In this document: piece by piece, positions 7,901 to 17,057 of the stretch
Layout of the letters: each line of letters begins with the position of its first letter
Numbering within the stretch: position 1 is the first letter of the stretch
Assembly (NCBI RefSeq): GCF_001051995.2
Contig: NZ_CP014646.1
Span: 1,612,001 to 1,676,000 of the forward strand
Direction: 5' to 3'
Source: Thauera humireducens
GTDB taxonomy: Bacteria; Pseudomonadota; Gammaproteobacteria; Burkholderiales; Rhodocyclaceae
DNA: 64,000 nt
The notes under the pieces: generated by a model
What the model was told of the DNA's origin: nothing
The model's database searches: none
What the model saw: the letters and a program-made list of their open reading frames with translations, nothing else
Translations under genes and position numbers: made by a program

Positions 7901-8857
7901 TCAGGCGGCCCGCTGCGCCCGTTCCAGCATCGGACGCAAGGTGTCGGCGAGTACATCGGCGTCGAATTTTGCCACGTAGGCATCCACACCCACACGCTTG
8001 CCCATCGCCCGGTTGGCCTCGGACGACAGCGAGGAATGCATCACGACCGGAATGTTCTCGAAACGGGGGTCGGCCTTGATGTTGCGCGTCAGGACATAGC
8101 CGTCCATCTCCGGCATCTCGGCATCGACCATGATGAGGTCGATCTCCTCGGTCAGGTCGCGCCCGACCAGATCGCAGTGGTCGGCGATGCTGATGAGCCG
8201 GGTCCAGGCTTCCATGCCATTCACCGCATGCTTGTGGCGCACGCCGAGCTTGTCGAGCACCTCGGTGATCTTGCGCCGGGCCACACCCGAGTCATCGACG
8301 AAGAAGACGTTGACTTCATGCCCGTTGTGGAGCGGCGCGATGTTGCCGACGACTGCATCGCCGAAGGTATTCGCCATGATCGTCTCCACGTCGAGGATGG
8401 AGACGAGGCGGCCGTCGGGCAGTTCGGTGATCGCGGTGATGTAGCTCTGCGTGCCGGCCGAAACGTTATCCGGCGTGCGCACCTTCTCCCAGTCGACCCG
8501 GATGATGCGGTCGACTTCCTGCACCAGGAAACCCAGTGTGCGCTTGCTGTACTCGGTCACCATCATCGAGCCGCCAAGCGCCATGCCCGGCTCGGACACC
8601 CCGAGAATGCTCGACAACGAGAGCACCGGGATCACGTTGCCACGCAGGGAAATCAAGCCTTCGACACCGCGCGGCATGTTGGGGGTGCGTGTGATGAAGG
8701 GGGTCGTGCAGACTTCGCGCACCTTGAACACGTTGATGCCGAAGTTTTCCGTCGTGCCGAGCGAGAACAGCAGGATCTCCATGCAGTTCGAGCCGGCCAG
8801 CGTCGTGCGGCTATCGACCGATTCAAGCAGGGCGTGGTCCTTATCAGCTTTCAACAT
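7901..8857 (-). CDS. cheV: CheV coupling protein (second copy)
   Basis: Chemotaxis scaffold joining receptors to CheA, built from an N-terminal CheW-like domain (about residues 15-165) and a C-terminal receiver domain. The 318-residue product has [12 protein letters not shown] in the CheW part. The receiver has [12 protein letters not shown], phospho-acceptor Asp in [12 protein letters not shown], and Lys in YVAKFDAD. A good ribosome binding site (GAGGAA) lies just before the ATG. An upstream GTG overlapping the previous stop codon would add four residues and is less likely. It follows its paralogue by 8 bases. The phosphorylatable receiver may act as a phosphate sink in adaptation, as proposed for CheV elsewhere. 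Confidence 0.92.
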   Translation of the reverse strand: MLKADKDHALLESVDSRTTLAGSNCMEILLFSLGTTENFGINVFKVREVCTTPFITRTPNMPRGVEGLISLRGNVIPVLSLSSILGVSEPGMALGGSMMVTEYSKRTLGFLVQEVDRIIRVDWEKVRTPDNVSAGTQSYITAITELPDGRLVSILDVETIMANTFGDAVVGNIAPLHNGHEVNVFFVDDSGVARRKITEVLDKLGVRHKHAVNGMEAWTRLISIADHCDLVGRDLTEEIDLIMVDAEMPEMDGYVLTRNIKADPRFENIPVVMHSSLSSEANRAMGKRVGVDAYVAKFDADVLADTLRPMLERAQRAA

Positions 8858-8865
8858 GGTGTTCC

Positions 8866-9837
8866 TCACTTCGTATCGCCTTTGTGGCCGCGCTCGGCCA
8901 GCAGCCGGGCCAGGGTCTGGGCCAGGCGCTGCGGTTCGAACTTGGGCACGTACTCATCCACGCCGACCGACATCCCGAGCTGCTGGTTCGACATGCCCGA
9001 CAGCGATGAATGCATCAGCACGGGAACGCCGGCAAAGCGGCGGTCCGACTTGATCTGCTTGGTCAGGATGTAGCCGTCCATCTCCGGCATCTCGACGTCG
9101 GTCAGCACCAGGCTGACGAGATCCGTGACCTTGCGTCCGGTGGCATCGGCAAGTGCCGCGACCTTCTTGAGCTCTTCCCACGCCTGGCGGCCGTTGACCG
9201 ACCCGACGTAGCGCACCCCCAACGCGTCGAGCGTCTGGGAGATCTGGCGGCGGGCGACCGAGGAGTCGTCGGCGAAGAACACCACGTGCTCATTCGCATC
9301 GGGCAGGCGCTCGATATCCTTGAACATGAAGTCGTCGTCATAGTTGGTGGTCTCCGACAACACCTTCTCGACGTCGAGCATCATGACGAGCTTCTTGTCG
9401 GCAAGCTCGGTCACCGCAGTGACGAGGCCGCCGAGGTTGGCCGTGAGCATGTCGGGCGGCACGCGCATCTGCGACCAGTCCAGTCGCAGGATGGTGTCGA
9501 CCGCCTCGACCAGGAAGCCCTGGGTGTGGCCGTTGTACTCGGTGACGATCATGATGTCGCGTGGCGTTTCGACGCCGATGCCGACGTAGCGCGCCAGATC
9601 GACCACCGGCACCAGCACCCCGCGCAGGCTGACCATGCCTTCGACCGAGGCCGGCATCTCGGGTGCGGCGGTGATCTTGGGCGTGCGCATCACCTCGCGC
9701 ACCTTGAAGACGTTGATGCCGAACGTCTCGCGTCGTCCCGTGCGCGAATCCACGCCCAGCGTGAACAGCAGAATCTCGAGCTTGTTGGTGCCCGCAAGCC
9801 GGGTACGGGCATCGATATTCTTGAGCAGATCGGACAT
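8866..9837 (-). CDS. cheV: CheV coupling protein (first copy)
   Basis: Paralogue of the next gene, with the same CheW-plus-receiver design and 323 residues. The CheW part contains VSLRGVLVPVVDLARYVG. The receiver shows VFFADDSSVARRQ, the phospho-acceptor in VLTDVEMPEMDG and a Lys in EYVPKFEP, so both copies look active. The two proteins align end to end but differ throughout, suggesting an old duplication and specialised receptor sets. A run of G before AAAAA acts as ribosome binding site. It sits 93 bases after motB. No cheW, cheR, cheB or receptor gene is in the window. Confidence 0.92.
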   Translation of the reverse strand: MSDLLKNIDARTRLAGTNKLEILLFTLGVDSRTGRRETFGINVFKVREVMRTPKITAAPEMPASVEGMVSLRGVLVPVVDLARYVGIGVETPRDIMIVTEYNGHTQGFLVEAVDTILRLDWSQMRVPPDMLTANLGGLVTAVTELADKKLVMMLDVEKVLSETTNYDDDFMFKDIERLPDANEHVVFFADDSSVARRQISQTLDALGVRYVGSVNGRQAWEELKKVAALADATGRKVTDLVSLVLTDVEMPEMDGYILTKQIKSDRRFAGVPVLMHSSLSGMSNQQLGMSVGVDEYVPKFEPQRLAQTLARLLAERGHKGDTK

Positions 9838-9930
9838 TTTTTCCCCCGCCTCCGGCGGTCAATGCGGGCCGCGAAAGCGACCTCGTGTTTCACACATAAC
9901 GGCCCGTCCATGACGGACTTGAGCCGAAAA

Positions 9931-10965
9931 TCAACGCACCTGCGCAGGACCGCCCACGGGCGTGACCCCCGCGTCACCGGCGCCTGTCCCGGATGGCAGC
10001 CCACCCTGGATGCGATCGCCGATCTCCGCGCCTTCATCGCCGCCGCGCACCTCGACGCCGGTCGTGCTCGAAGCGCCGCGCAAAGCCTCTTCCGTCGTCT
10101 TGTTGAGCACGATGATGCTGATGCGGCGATTGATCGGATCGAACGGGTCGTCCCGATTCAGCGGGATCGTGTCGGCGAGGCCGACCACGCGCACCATCTT
10201 CCCGGCCTCGAGTCCGCCGGCCACCAACTCCCGCCGCGATGCATTGGCGCGGTTCGATGACAGCTCCCAGTTCGAGAAGCCGCGCTCGCCGCCGGCGTAC
10301 TGCGCGGAGTCGGTATGCCCGGAGAGACTGATCCGGTTGTCGACATCGTTCAGCGCCCGCGCAATCTCGCGTAGGAGTTCGCGCGTGTAGGGCCTCAGTT
10401 CGGCGCTCGACGAGGTGAACATCGGCCTGTTCTGCTCATCCACGAGCTGTATCCGCAGCCCCTCGGTCGTGATGTCCATCAGGATCTGGTTCTTGAACTG
10501 GCGCAAGGAGGCATTCGCCTCGATGATCGCCTCGAGCCGTCCCTTGAGGTCGATCAGCCGCGAGCGCTCCCGACGCTCGGCCAGTTGCTCGGCCGCGAGT
10601 TCGGCGTCGGTCTTGCGCTTGCCGCCCGCCGCGTCGAGGTTGATGGCACGGGAGCTTGCCACGTCGCCGCGCTTGACCTGCCCCACCGAGCGCGTCAGAT
10701 CCTCACCCCCGCCCTGCAGGATGCTCGAGCTGTCACCCGTTCCCTCGCCCCCCTGCATCGCCACCTTGAGCGGGTTCTGGAAATAATCCGCGATCCCTTC
10801 GAGGTCACCCTGCGCCGTGGACCCCAGCAGCCACATTAGCAGGAAGAAGGCCATCATCGCCGTGACGAAGTCGGCATAGGCGATCTTCCACGCACCACCG
10901 TGCGCGCCACCACCGCCCTTCTTGATGCGTTTGACGACGATGGGCTGCTGGGTATCGTCGCTCAT
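9931..10965 (-). CDS. motB: Flagellar motor stator protein MotB
   Basis: Stator subunit that anchors MotA to peptidoglycan and carries the proton-binding aspartate. The 344-residue product has a short basic N-terminus and one membrane helix with the essential Asp32 (AYADFVTAMMAFFLLMWLL). A plug/linker region follows, then a C-terminal OmpA-like peptidoglycan-binding domain with LSGHTDSAQY and NWELSSNRANASRRELV. The C-terminus ends in a Gly-rich, disordered-looking tail. It lies 43 bases after motA and is probably cotranscribed. Confidence 0.96.
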   Translation of the reverse strand: MSDDTQQPIVVKRIKKGGGGAHGGAWKIAYADFVTAMMAFFLLMWLLGSTAQGDLEGIADYFQNPLKVAMQGGEGTGDSSSILQGGGEDLTRSVGQVKRGDVASSRAINLDAAGGKRKTDAELAAEQLAERRERSRLIDLKGRLEAIIEANASLRQFKNQILMDITTEGLRIQLVDEQNRPMFTSSSAELRPYTRELLREIARALNDVDNRISLSGHTDSAQYAGGERGFSNWELSSNRANASRRELVAGGLEAGKMVRVVGLADTIPLNRDDPFDPINRRISIIVLNKTTEEALRGASSTTGVEVRGGDEGAEIGDRIQGGLPSGTGAGDAGVTPVGGPAQVR

Positions 10966-11008
10966 GGCGCCTCCAGCTCAAGCCGGTCGATCGACTGCGT
11001 GTGCATCC

Positions 11009-11863
11009 TCAACCCTTGCGGCTCTTGATCTCTTCCTCGAGCTCGACGAAGCCCGGGCGATCGTTTGCATACAGCACCTTGCGTCCGAACTCGATCGCGA
11101 CCTGCGGCGCATAGCCGTTCATGCTCGCCAGCAGCACCACCTTCATGACCTGGTAGATCTTGCCGCTCTCTTCCACCTTCTGCTCGAGCTGGCTGGCGAT
11201 CGGCGAGACGAAGCCGTACGACACCAGGATGCCGAGGAAGGTACCGACCAGTGCGCCACCGATCATCTTGCCGAGCACCGCCGGCGGCTGCCCGACCGAG
11301 CCCATGACGTTCACCACCCCCATCACCGCCACCACGATACCGAAAGCGGGCAGCGCGTCCGCGACCTTGGAAACGATGTGCGGCGCCTGGTGCGCCTCCT
11401 GATGGTGCGTCTCGATCTCCATGTCCATCAGGTTCTCGATCTCGAACGCATTCAGGTTCCCGCCGACCATCATGCGCAGATAGTCGGTCAGGAATTCGAT
11501 CGCATGGTGGTCGGCGGCGACGTTGGGATACTTTGCGAATATGGGGCTTGATTCGGGATTCTCGATGTCGCCCTCGATCGACATCAGGCCCTCCTTGCGG
11601 ACCTTCGCCAGAATTTCGTAGAGCAGGGCCAGCAGGTCAACATAGAGCGCCTTGTTGTAGGGCGAGCCCTTCAACACGGACGGAAGGGCAGCCATCGTTG
11701 CCTTGATCGCCTTCGGGCCATTGCCTGCCACGAAGCCGCCGATCATCAGGCCGACGATCGCGAGGTACTCCATCGGCACCCACAATGCGGCCAGGCTGCC
11801 GTGCACCGCATAGGTTCCCAGCGAGGCAGCAAGAATGATGACGTAGCCAATGATCAGAAACAC
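11009..11863 (-). CDS. motA: Flagellar motor stator protein MotA
   Basis: Proton-channel stator subunit. The 284-residue product has four membrane helices (about 1-20, 30-50, 170-190 and 200-225). The cytoplasmic loop LLYEILAKVRKEGLMSIEGDIE contains the charged residues that contact FliG. The family motif AFGIVVAVMGVVNVMGSVGQPP is present. It is the first gene after a FliA-type promoter and heads the motAB-cheVV-cheYZA block. Confidence 0.96.
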   Translation of the reverse strand: MFLIIGYVIILAASLGTYAVHGSLAALWVPMEYLAIVGLMIGGFVAGNGPKAIKATMAALPSVLKGSPYNKALYVDLLALLYEILAKVRKEGLMSIEGDIENPESSPIFAKYPNVAADHHAIEFLTDYLRMMVGGNLNAFEIENLMDMEIETHHQEAHQAPHIVSKVADALPAFGIVVAVMGVVNVMGSVGQPPAVLGKMIGGALVGTFLGILVSYGFVSPIASQLEQKVEESGKIYQVMKVVLLASMNGYAPQVAIEFGRKVLYANDRPGFVELEEEIKSRKG

Positions 11864-11931
11864 CGGTCACTCCAGGTGGAATTTCGCTGCGGCAGAGCCT
11901 AGCCACAACCGTATCGACAGTCTCGTGATTT

Positions 11932-11958
11932 TTAACGTCTCTGTCCTGCAAAACTTGA
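11932..11958 (-). promoter_or_regulatory. FliA (sigma-28) promoter for motA
   Basis: Read on the minus strand: TCAAGTTT (11958-11951), 11 bases, GACGTTAA (11939-11932). The known sigma-28 consensus is TAAAGTTT-N11-GCCGATAA, so the match is 7/8 and 6/8 with exact spacing. It lies 68 bases before the motA ATG, downstream of the flhC terminator. Confidence 0.8.
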
Positions 11959-11991
11959 GTCGGACGTGATCGACGATGCAGCGCCGCAAAC

Positions 11992-12021
11992 AAAAGGGCC
12001 GCCCGACTGCTCGGGCGGCCC
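11992..12021 (-). terminator. Intrinsic terminator after flhC
   Basis: On the minus strand a perfect 11-base stem (12021-12011 with 12006-11996, arms GGGCCGCCCGA / TCGGGCGGCCC) and a 4-base loop are followed by TTTTG. It separates flhDC from the motA transcription unit. Confidence 0.92.
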
Positions 12022-12069
12022 TGCCTTCGTGGAGTATCCGGTCGCGCCGGAAAGGCTCCGCCGTATCGA

Positions 12070-12636
12070 TCAGGCTGTGGCTGCGGCCGGCTTGCGGCGT
12101 GTTGCGGGACGCGCCTGAGTGGTGCGGCGCGACTTACCGGCACGCGAGGGCATGTTGCACAGCCCGCACACGTAGTCCTGCACCGGATCATGCGCGTGTG
12201 CCACGTAGTGGCCGCCGCAGGCCTTGCACGGCGCCATTTGCAGCAGATCGGCGTCGAAGAAGCGCACCAGCGTCCAGGCACGGGTCAGACTCAGCACCGG
12301 CTCCATGACGTTGCATTCGATGTGGTCGAGGTACAGGTGGTAGGCCTTGATGATGGCGTCCAGCCCCGCAAGCCCAGCACGCTCGCAGTAGAAACGGTGC
12401 AGCGCCATGAACAGCGACGAGTGCACGTTCGGCTGCCAGGTCATGAACCAGTCGGTCGAGAACGGCAGCATGCCCTTTGGCGGCGAGACGCCACGGACTT
12501 CCTTGTAGATCTTCAGCAGTTTCTCGCGGCTGAGGCGGGTTTCAACCTCGAGCATCTGCATGCGCGCGCCCAGTTGAACCATCTCGACGGCACGGCGGAT
12601 GTCCTCCGCCTCTTCGATCACGCTCTTGTTCTTCAT
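12070..12636 (-). CDS. flhC: Flagellar master regulator subunit FlhC
   Basis: Subunit of the FlhD4C2 activator that turns on flagellar class II genes. The 188-residue protein carries the zinc-binding cysteines Cys137, Cys140, Cys157 and Cys160 (APCKACGGHYV and DYVCGLCNMP), spaced as in the enterobacterial protein. The C-terminus is Arg/Ala-rich. The start giving MKNKSVIEEAEDIRRA follows a GAGGA ribosome binding site. It lies 10 bases after flhD and ends before a strong terminator. Confidence 0.95.
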   Translation of the reverse strand: MKNKSVIEEAEDIRRAVEMVQLGARMQMLEVETRLSREKLLKIYKEVRGVSPPKGMLPFSTDWFMTWQPNVHSSLFMALHRFYCERAGLAGLDAIIKAYHLYLDHIECNVMEPVLSLTRAWTLVRFFDADLLQMAPCKACGGHYVAHAHDPVQDYVCGLCNMPSRAGKSRRTTQARPATRRKPAAATA

Positions 12637-12646
12637 GTCTTGCTCC

Positions 12647-12964
12647 TCAGGCCGCCCCGGTTGCCGCCTTGCCCGCCGCGAGGATCGCGGCATGCAGACC
12701 GGCGCTCGACGCATCGCGCCCCTCGCCAGCCATCAGGCGTGCGAGCTGGGCATCGTCGAAACGGAAACAGGGTACCAGCATCTGGCTGCTGGCCATTCTC
12801 ACGAGTTTGGCCGCAGTCATCGATTCGATCACGTCAGCCAGTTCATCACCGATGCCGAGACGGAACATTGCCGTCGCCCGATCGCTACGCAACATCTGCT
12901 GCGCCAGCATCAGGTAGGCCAGATTCAGCTCACGTATCTCGGTCTGGAAGTCGGGTCGATCCAT
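12647..12964 (-). CDS. flhD: Flagellar master regulator subunit FlhD
   Basis: Partner of FlhC in the flagellar master activator. The 105-residue product is all-helical with ELNLAYLMLAQQMLRSDRA near the N-terminus and the helix-turn-helix part LARLMAGEGRDA, and it matches the usual length of about 115. It is the first gene of flhDC. The upstream 135-base gap carries the promoter region but no clear -10/-35 pair. The gene directly upstream on the same strand encodes an HDOD-REC-GGDEF protein. Confidence 0.92.
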   Translation of the reverse strand: MDRPDFQTEIRELNLAYLMLAQQMLRSDRATAMFRLGIGDELADVIESMTAAKLVRMASSQMLVPCFRFDDAQLARLMAGEGRDASSAGLHAAILAAGKAATGAA

Positions 12965-13099
12965 AGTTTTCCAATCCCTTTCAGGGATGAACGGACCCGA
13001 ACTTAAAGTAAATCCTCAGTATCAGCAAGTTACAAAGTCACACACAGATGGATTCGACCCTGTCGAACCGTTGCCCAAGTGCAACAACGGGCGCCGAAC

Positions 13100-15040
13100 T
13101 CAGGATGTGGCATGAACGACCTGGGCGCTCATCACGCAATTGCGGCCCCGCTCCTTGGCGAGGAAGGCACCGCGGTCAGCGAGCTTGATCAGGGCATCGG
13201 CGTTGGCCATCGACGGCTCGCGCATGGCAACGCCGACGCTGACCGTCAGCCTCACCCGCGGCCCACCGGTGTCGATCGGCATGTCGTGCGCGGCGCTGCG
13301 CAAACGTTCCGCGCAACCCAGCGCCGCGGACAGGTCGGTGTCCGGACAGATCACCAGGAACTCGTCGCCACCGGTGCGGCAGATGACGTCCTGCGCGCGC
13401 AAGGCGCCGCGCAGCGTCGCCGATATCTGGCGCAAGGCAATGTCGCCGACGTCGTGGCCATGCGCGTCGTTGATTTCCTTGAAGCCGTCGAGGTCGACCA
13501 GCATGACCGACAACGGACGGCTATGGCGCGCAGCGGCCGCCCACTCCATCTGGATGCGGTCGATCGCGAAGCGACGGTTCGGGATGCCGGTCAGCGCATC
13601 CGTCATCGCGGCTTCCTGCAGGCGCCGGTTCGAAATCGAAAGCTCCGCGGCGAAATGACGGAGTTCCTCGCGTTCGCGCTCCAGCTCGCGCTGCAGCGTC
13701 ACGGTGCGGCGTCCGGCCCGCAGCCGGACCGCGAGCGCCGCCGGCCTGATCGGCCTGAGGATGAAATCGTCCGCCCCCGCCGCTGCAGCCTCCTCGAGGA
13801 GTCCGTCGTCGTCTGCATCGAGCAGTGCCAGGATGTGCAGTGTGCGCCCGAAACGCGTGGTGCGAAGCGCGCGCACGAGCGACGCACCGCAGTTCTCGCC
13901 CGACCAGTCGACCAGCAGCAGGCATGGCTGAACGTCGATGGCGCTCTCGATAGCCTGCGTGTAATCCGCCTGCTCATGCACGCTGAACCCCGACTCCTCG
14001 AGCAGCACCCGCATATGCGCGCGCTCGGAAGCATCACCCGCGACGATCAACACCGGCATGTCGCTGCCCGGCTGGGTCATGGTCGGATCCGCCGCGCTCG
14101 CCGCCGGCTCCGATTCCGTCTCGTCCGCTGCACACAGGTTGCCGAAAGCCGGGGCACGCGCCGTGCCGATCTGCAGCAGCTTGCCCCACTCGCTCCACTC
14201 CCGCGCGATGCGCTCGCACAGCGAGACGAAATCCCCGCGCGGTAGTCCCAGCCGCCCGGCAAGCTGCAGCATGGCCGGCATCAACCGCGCCTGCTCCGAC
14301 TCGGGGGCGAGGCACAACTGGGCAATCGCCCGCGACAGCACCAGACACTGCACGAGCCCCGCCTCACGCGAGCCCTCGGCAAAATCCGCGAGCTCGGGAC
14401 GCTCGAAGCACAGCACCGGATTGACCAGTTGCGTGGGCACACCCCAGTCGATCAGCATGGCTGCACCGAGCTCGCAGTGGGTCATCGCAAATGCCGTCTG
14501 CTCGAGATCGAGCTGGCGCAGCTGCGGCGATCGCGCCACTTCCTTCAGGAGACGCGAGAAGTCGGCCGGATAGAGGGTCGCGAGTGCGAGTTCGCCAACG
14601 CGCGCGAGCAGGCCCAGACTGAACGCTTCGTCGGCCGGAACGACACGCACCCGCTGGACGAGCGCCTGCATCGAAAGCGCCATCAACAGCGACGACGACC
14701 AGAAGCGCCCGTAATCGAAGCCCTCGCACGCCCCCTTGCGGTAGTTGGAGAGCAAGGAGAAACCCAGCGCCAGGGTCCTGACGGCCGGCAGCCCCAGCAC
14801 CATCAAGGCTTCCTGGACCGAGACCACTGCACGCCGGTTCTCAGCCACAAGGCCGTTCGCGGCCTTTATGAGGCGCCCGACGAAGGCCGGGTCGCTCTTG
14901 ATCACCCGTGCCAACTCCGCCATCGACACATCGGCAGACTGAGTCAGACGGATGATGGCAATTGCGACACCTCGCGGCGATGGCAGGTCACCCACAGCCT
15001 TGAGCTGCTCGAAACGCTTGATGTCGATCGGAGGGGGCAT
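13100..15040 (-). CDS. HDOD-receiver-GGDEF diguanylate cyclase
   Basis: Signalling protein predicted to make c-di-GMP. The 646 residues comprise an HDOD domain (about 15-215), a receiver domain (about 327-445), a short coiled coil, and a GGDEF domain (about 475-640). The GGDEF signature is intact (CRTGGDEFLV, near 553) and an RxxD inhibitory site (RAQD) lies five residues before it. The receiver is degenerate: the N-terminal acidic pair is reduced to AGD, and the conserved Lys before Pro is Arg (FILRPI), though Asp in LLLVDWSG remains. It may therefore not respond to phosphorylation normally. It sits directly upstream of flhDC on the same strand, which suggests a role in motility choice. No membrane segment is seen. 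Confidence 0.88.
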   Translation of the reverse strand: MPPPIDIKRFEQLKAVGDLPSPRGVAIAIIRLTQSADVSMAELARVIKSDPAFVGRLIKAANGLVAENRRAVVSVQEALMVLGLPAVRTLALGFSLLSNYRKGACEGFDYGRFWSSSLLMALSMQALVQRVRVVPADEAFSLGLLARVGELALATLYPADFSRLLKEVARSPQLRQLDLEQTAFAMTHCELGAAMLIDWGVPTQLVNPVLCFERPELADFAEGSREAGLVQCLVLSRAIAQLCLAPESEQARLMPAMLQLAGRLGLPRGDFVSLCERIAREWSEWGKLLQIGTARAPAFGNLCAADETESEPAASAADPTMTQPGSDMPVLIVAGDASERAHMRVLLEESGFSVHEQADYTQAIESAIDVQPCLLLVDWSGENCGASLVRALRTTRFGRTLHILALLDADDDGLLEEAAAAGADDFILRPIRPAALAVRLRAGRRTVTLQRELEREREELRHFAAELSISNRRLQEAAMTDALTGIPNRRFAIDRIQMEWAAAARHSRPLSVMLVDLDGFKEINDAHGHDVGDIALRQISATLRGALRAQDVICRTGGDEFLVICPDTDLSAALGCAERLRSAAHDMPIDTGGPRVRLTVSVGVAMREPSMANADALIKLADRGAFLAKERGRNCVMSAQVVHATS

Positions 15041-15237
15041 GGACGAACCGCGATGGCCTCTTGGGATGCCGCAATATTGCGACCGATCAGGACTCTAGCC
15101 GCTCCACGACCTGCTGTCAGCGGGGAGAGCCATAATTTCCGGGACTTTCCGCGAATCCCGTCACAGTCGGCACCCGCCCGCCGGCGGCAGGCGAAAAACA
15201 CGTAGAATTCACGCCGCCCTCACTTTCGTGGCATTCC

Positions 15238-15798
15238 ATGAATTTCTGCTCGAACTGCGGCGCTGCCGTCGAATTCCGCGTCCCGGCCGGGGACAGCCTG
15301 CCGCGCCACGTGTGCCCCCAGTGCGGCACGATCCACTACCAGAATCCGAAGCTGGTCGTGGGCGCGCTGGCCGAATGGGAAGACCGCATCCTGCTGTGCC
15401 GCCGTGCAATCGAGCCGCGCCTGGGCTTCTGGACGCTGCCTGCCGGTTTCATGGAGAACGAGGAAACCACGGCGCAGGCCGCCGCCCGGGAAACCGCCGA
15501 GGAGGCCTGCGCACGCATCGAGGTGGGCGAGCTGTACACCCTGATCGACGTGCCCTACATCAGCCAGGTCCACCTGATCTATCGTGCCCGCCTGCTCGAC
15601 CTCGACTTTCGCCCCGGCGAGGAGTCGCTCGAGGTCGCGCTCTTCCGCGAGGACGAGATCCCGTGGGACGAGATCGCCTTCCGCAGCATCGCCCTGAGCC
15701 TGCGGCACTATTTTGACGATCGCCGCAGTGGCCGCTGGTCGTTCCACACCGCGAGCCTGCCACCTCCGCCGGGCTGGCCCATCCGCCCCACGGCATAA
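15238..15798 (+). CDS. Nudix hydrolase with N-terminal zinc ribbon
   Basis: Probable nucleotide-diphosphate hydrolase. The 186-residue product begins with a zinc ribbon (Cys4, Cys7, Cys26, Cys29). The Nudix box follows, [20 protein letters not shown] (about 79-98), with all catalytic Glu residues. The usual Gly near the end of the box is Cys. The zinc-ribbon-plus-Nudix layout occurs in NADH pyrophosphatase NudC and in a shorter group found in many proteobacteria. The C-terminal NudC region is absent, so the substrate is uncertain. It is divergent from the diguanylate cyclase gene and lies just before the rnf promoter. Confidence 0.85.
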   Translation: MNFCSNCGAAVEFRVPAGDSLPRHVCPQCGTIHYQNPKLVVGALAEWEDRILLCRRAIEPRLGFWTLPAGFMENEETTAQAAARETAEEACARIEVGELYTLIDVPYISQVHLIYRARLLDLDFRPGEESLEVALFREDEIPWDEIAFRSIALSLRHYFDDRRSGRWSFHTASLPPPPGWPIRPTA

Positions 15799-15817
15799 GC
15801 CTATAAGCGCATCAGGG

Positions 15818-15846
15818 TTGAGAAGCCCTTCTCCGCGGGCGATAAT
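15818..15846 (+). promoter_or_regulatory. Probable rnf operon promoter
   Basis: TTGAGA (15818-15823) and GATAAT (15841-15846) are exactly 17 bases apart in the gap before rnfA, placing the start of transcription roughly 20 bases before the ATG. Confidence 0.55.
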
Positions 15847-15874
15847 CCCCGGATTCTTCCCCGCCCGGCGGATC

Positions 15875-16459
15875 ATGAGCAGCTACATCTTCGTCGTCAT
15901 CAGCGCCGTCTTGGTGAACAACGTCGTCTTCGTGCGCATCCTGGGGCTATGCCCCTTCATGGGTGTGTCGAAGAAGCTCGAGACCGCCATCGGCATGGGT
16001 GCGGCGACCACCTTCGTGCTCACGCTCGGCTCCGGCTCGAGCTACCTGATCGACCACTACCTGCTGCAGCCCTTCGACCTGGGCTACCTGCGCACGCTGT
16101 CCTTCATCGTCGTCATCGCGGCGATCGTGCAACTCACCGAACTCGTCATCCAGAAGACCAGCCCGCTGCTGCACCAGGTGCTGGGCATCTACCTGCCGCT
16201 GATCACCACCAACTGCGCCGTGCTCGGCGTGCCGCTGCTCAACGTCGGCATGAAGCACAACCTGCTCGAGTCGCTGCTGTTCGGCTTCGGCTCCTCGGTC
16301 GGCTTCACGCTCGCGCTGGTGCTGTTCGCCGGCATCCGAGAGCGGCTCGAAGGCGCCGATGTGCCGGCACCTTTCAAGGGCACCGCCATCGCCATGATCA
16401 CCGCCGGCCTGATGAGCCTGGCCTTCATGGGCTTCGCCGGCCTCGACCGCTTCCACTGA
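15875..16459 (+). CDS. rnfA: Rnf electron transport complex subunit RnfA
   Basis: Integral membrane subunit of the Rnf complex, which couples electron flow between ferredoxin and NAD to ion movement. The 194-residue product has six membrane segments and the conserved [18 protein letters not shown] and [13 protein letters not shown], each with a cysteine thought to hold an iron-sulfur centre in the membrane together with RnfE. The ATG at 15875 gives the normal [16 protein letters not shown] start; a longer in-frame extension would overlap the Nudix gene. First gene of rnfABCDGE. Confidence 0.96.
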   Translation: MSSYIFVVISAVLVNNVVFVRILGLCPFMGVSKKLETAIGMGAATTFVLTLGSGSSYLIDHYLLQPFDLGYLRTLSFIVVIAAIVQLTELVIQKTSPLLHQVLGIYLPLITTNCAVLGVPLLNVGMKHNLLESLLFGFGSSVGFTLALVLFAGIRERLEGADVPAPFKGTAIAMITAGLMSLAFMGFAGLDRFH

Positions 16460-16505
16460 GATCCGCAGCCCGCGATCTCACCACGAACGAACAAGAATCC
16501 ACGCA

Positions 16506-17057
16506 ATGCTGACCGCCCTCCTCGTCATGACCGGCATCGCCCTCGTGCTCGGTGCGGCACTGGGCTACGCCGCCATCCGCTTCAAGGTGGAGGGCGACCC
16601 GCTGGTCGAGAAGATCGACGCCATCCTGCCGCAGACGCAATGCGGCCAGTGCGGCTATCCCGGCTGCAAGCCCTACGCCGAAGCCATCGCCAAGGGCGAA
16701 GCCGAGATCAACCAGTGTCCGCCGGGCGGCGAGGAAGGCATCCGCAAGCTCGCCGACCTGCTCGGGCGCGAGTTCAAGCCGCTGTCCGAAGAGCACGGCG
16801 TCGAGAAACCCAAGTCGGTCGCCGTCATCGACGAGCAGACCTGCATCGGCTGCACGCTGTGCATCCAGGCCTGCCCGGTCGACGCCATCGTCGGCGCTGC
16901 CAAGCAGATGCACACGGTGGTCGAGCCGCTGTGCACCGGCTGCGAGTTGTGCGTCGCACCCTGCCCGGTCGATTGCATCGCCATGGTGCCGGTCGCCGAC
17001 ACCGTGCAGACCTGGAAATGGAAGTACCCGGTGGTCGAAATCAGGAAAGCCGCATGA
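16506..17057 (+). CDS. rnfB: Rnf complex iron-sulfur subunit RnfB
   Basis: Ferredoxin-like subunit that receives or donates electrons at the cytoplasmic face. The 183-residue protein has an N-terminal membrane helix (about 1-23). A [4Fe-4S] motif, CGQCGYPGC...CPPGG, starts at Cys46. Two ferredoxin-type clusters follow ([12 protein letters not shown] from Cys113, [12 protein letters not shown] from Cys143). Its stop codon overlaps the rnfC start (ATGA), implying translational coupling. Confidence 0.96.
   Translation: MLTALLVMTGIALVLGAALGYAAIRFKVEGDPLVEKIDAILPQTQCGQCGYPGCKPYAEAIAKGEAEINQCPPGGEEGIRKLADLLGREFKPLSEEHGVEKPKSVAVIDEQTCIGCTLCIQACPVDAIVGAAKQMHTVVEPLCTGCELCVAPCPVDCIAMVPVADTVQTWKWKYPVVEIRKAA

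Noticed and set aside
8858..8869. GTG start of the second cheV overlapping the previous stop
   Set aside because: A GAGGAA ribosome binding site sits correctly before the ATG at 8857, so the GTG would place the site inside the coding region.
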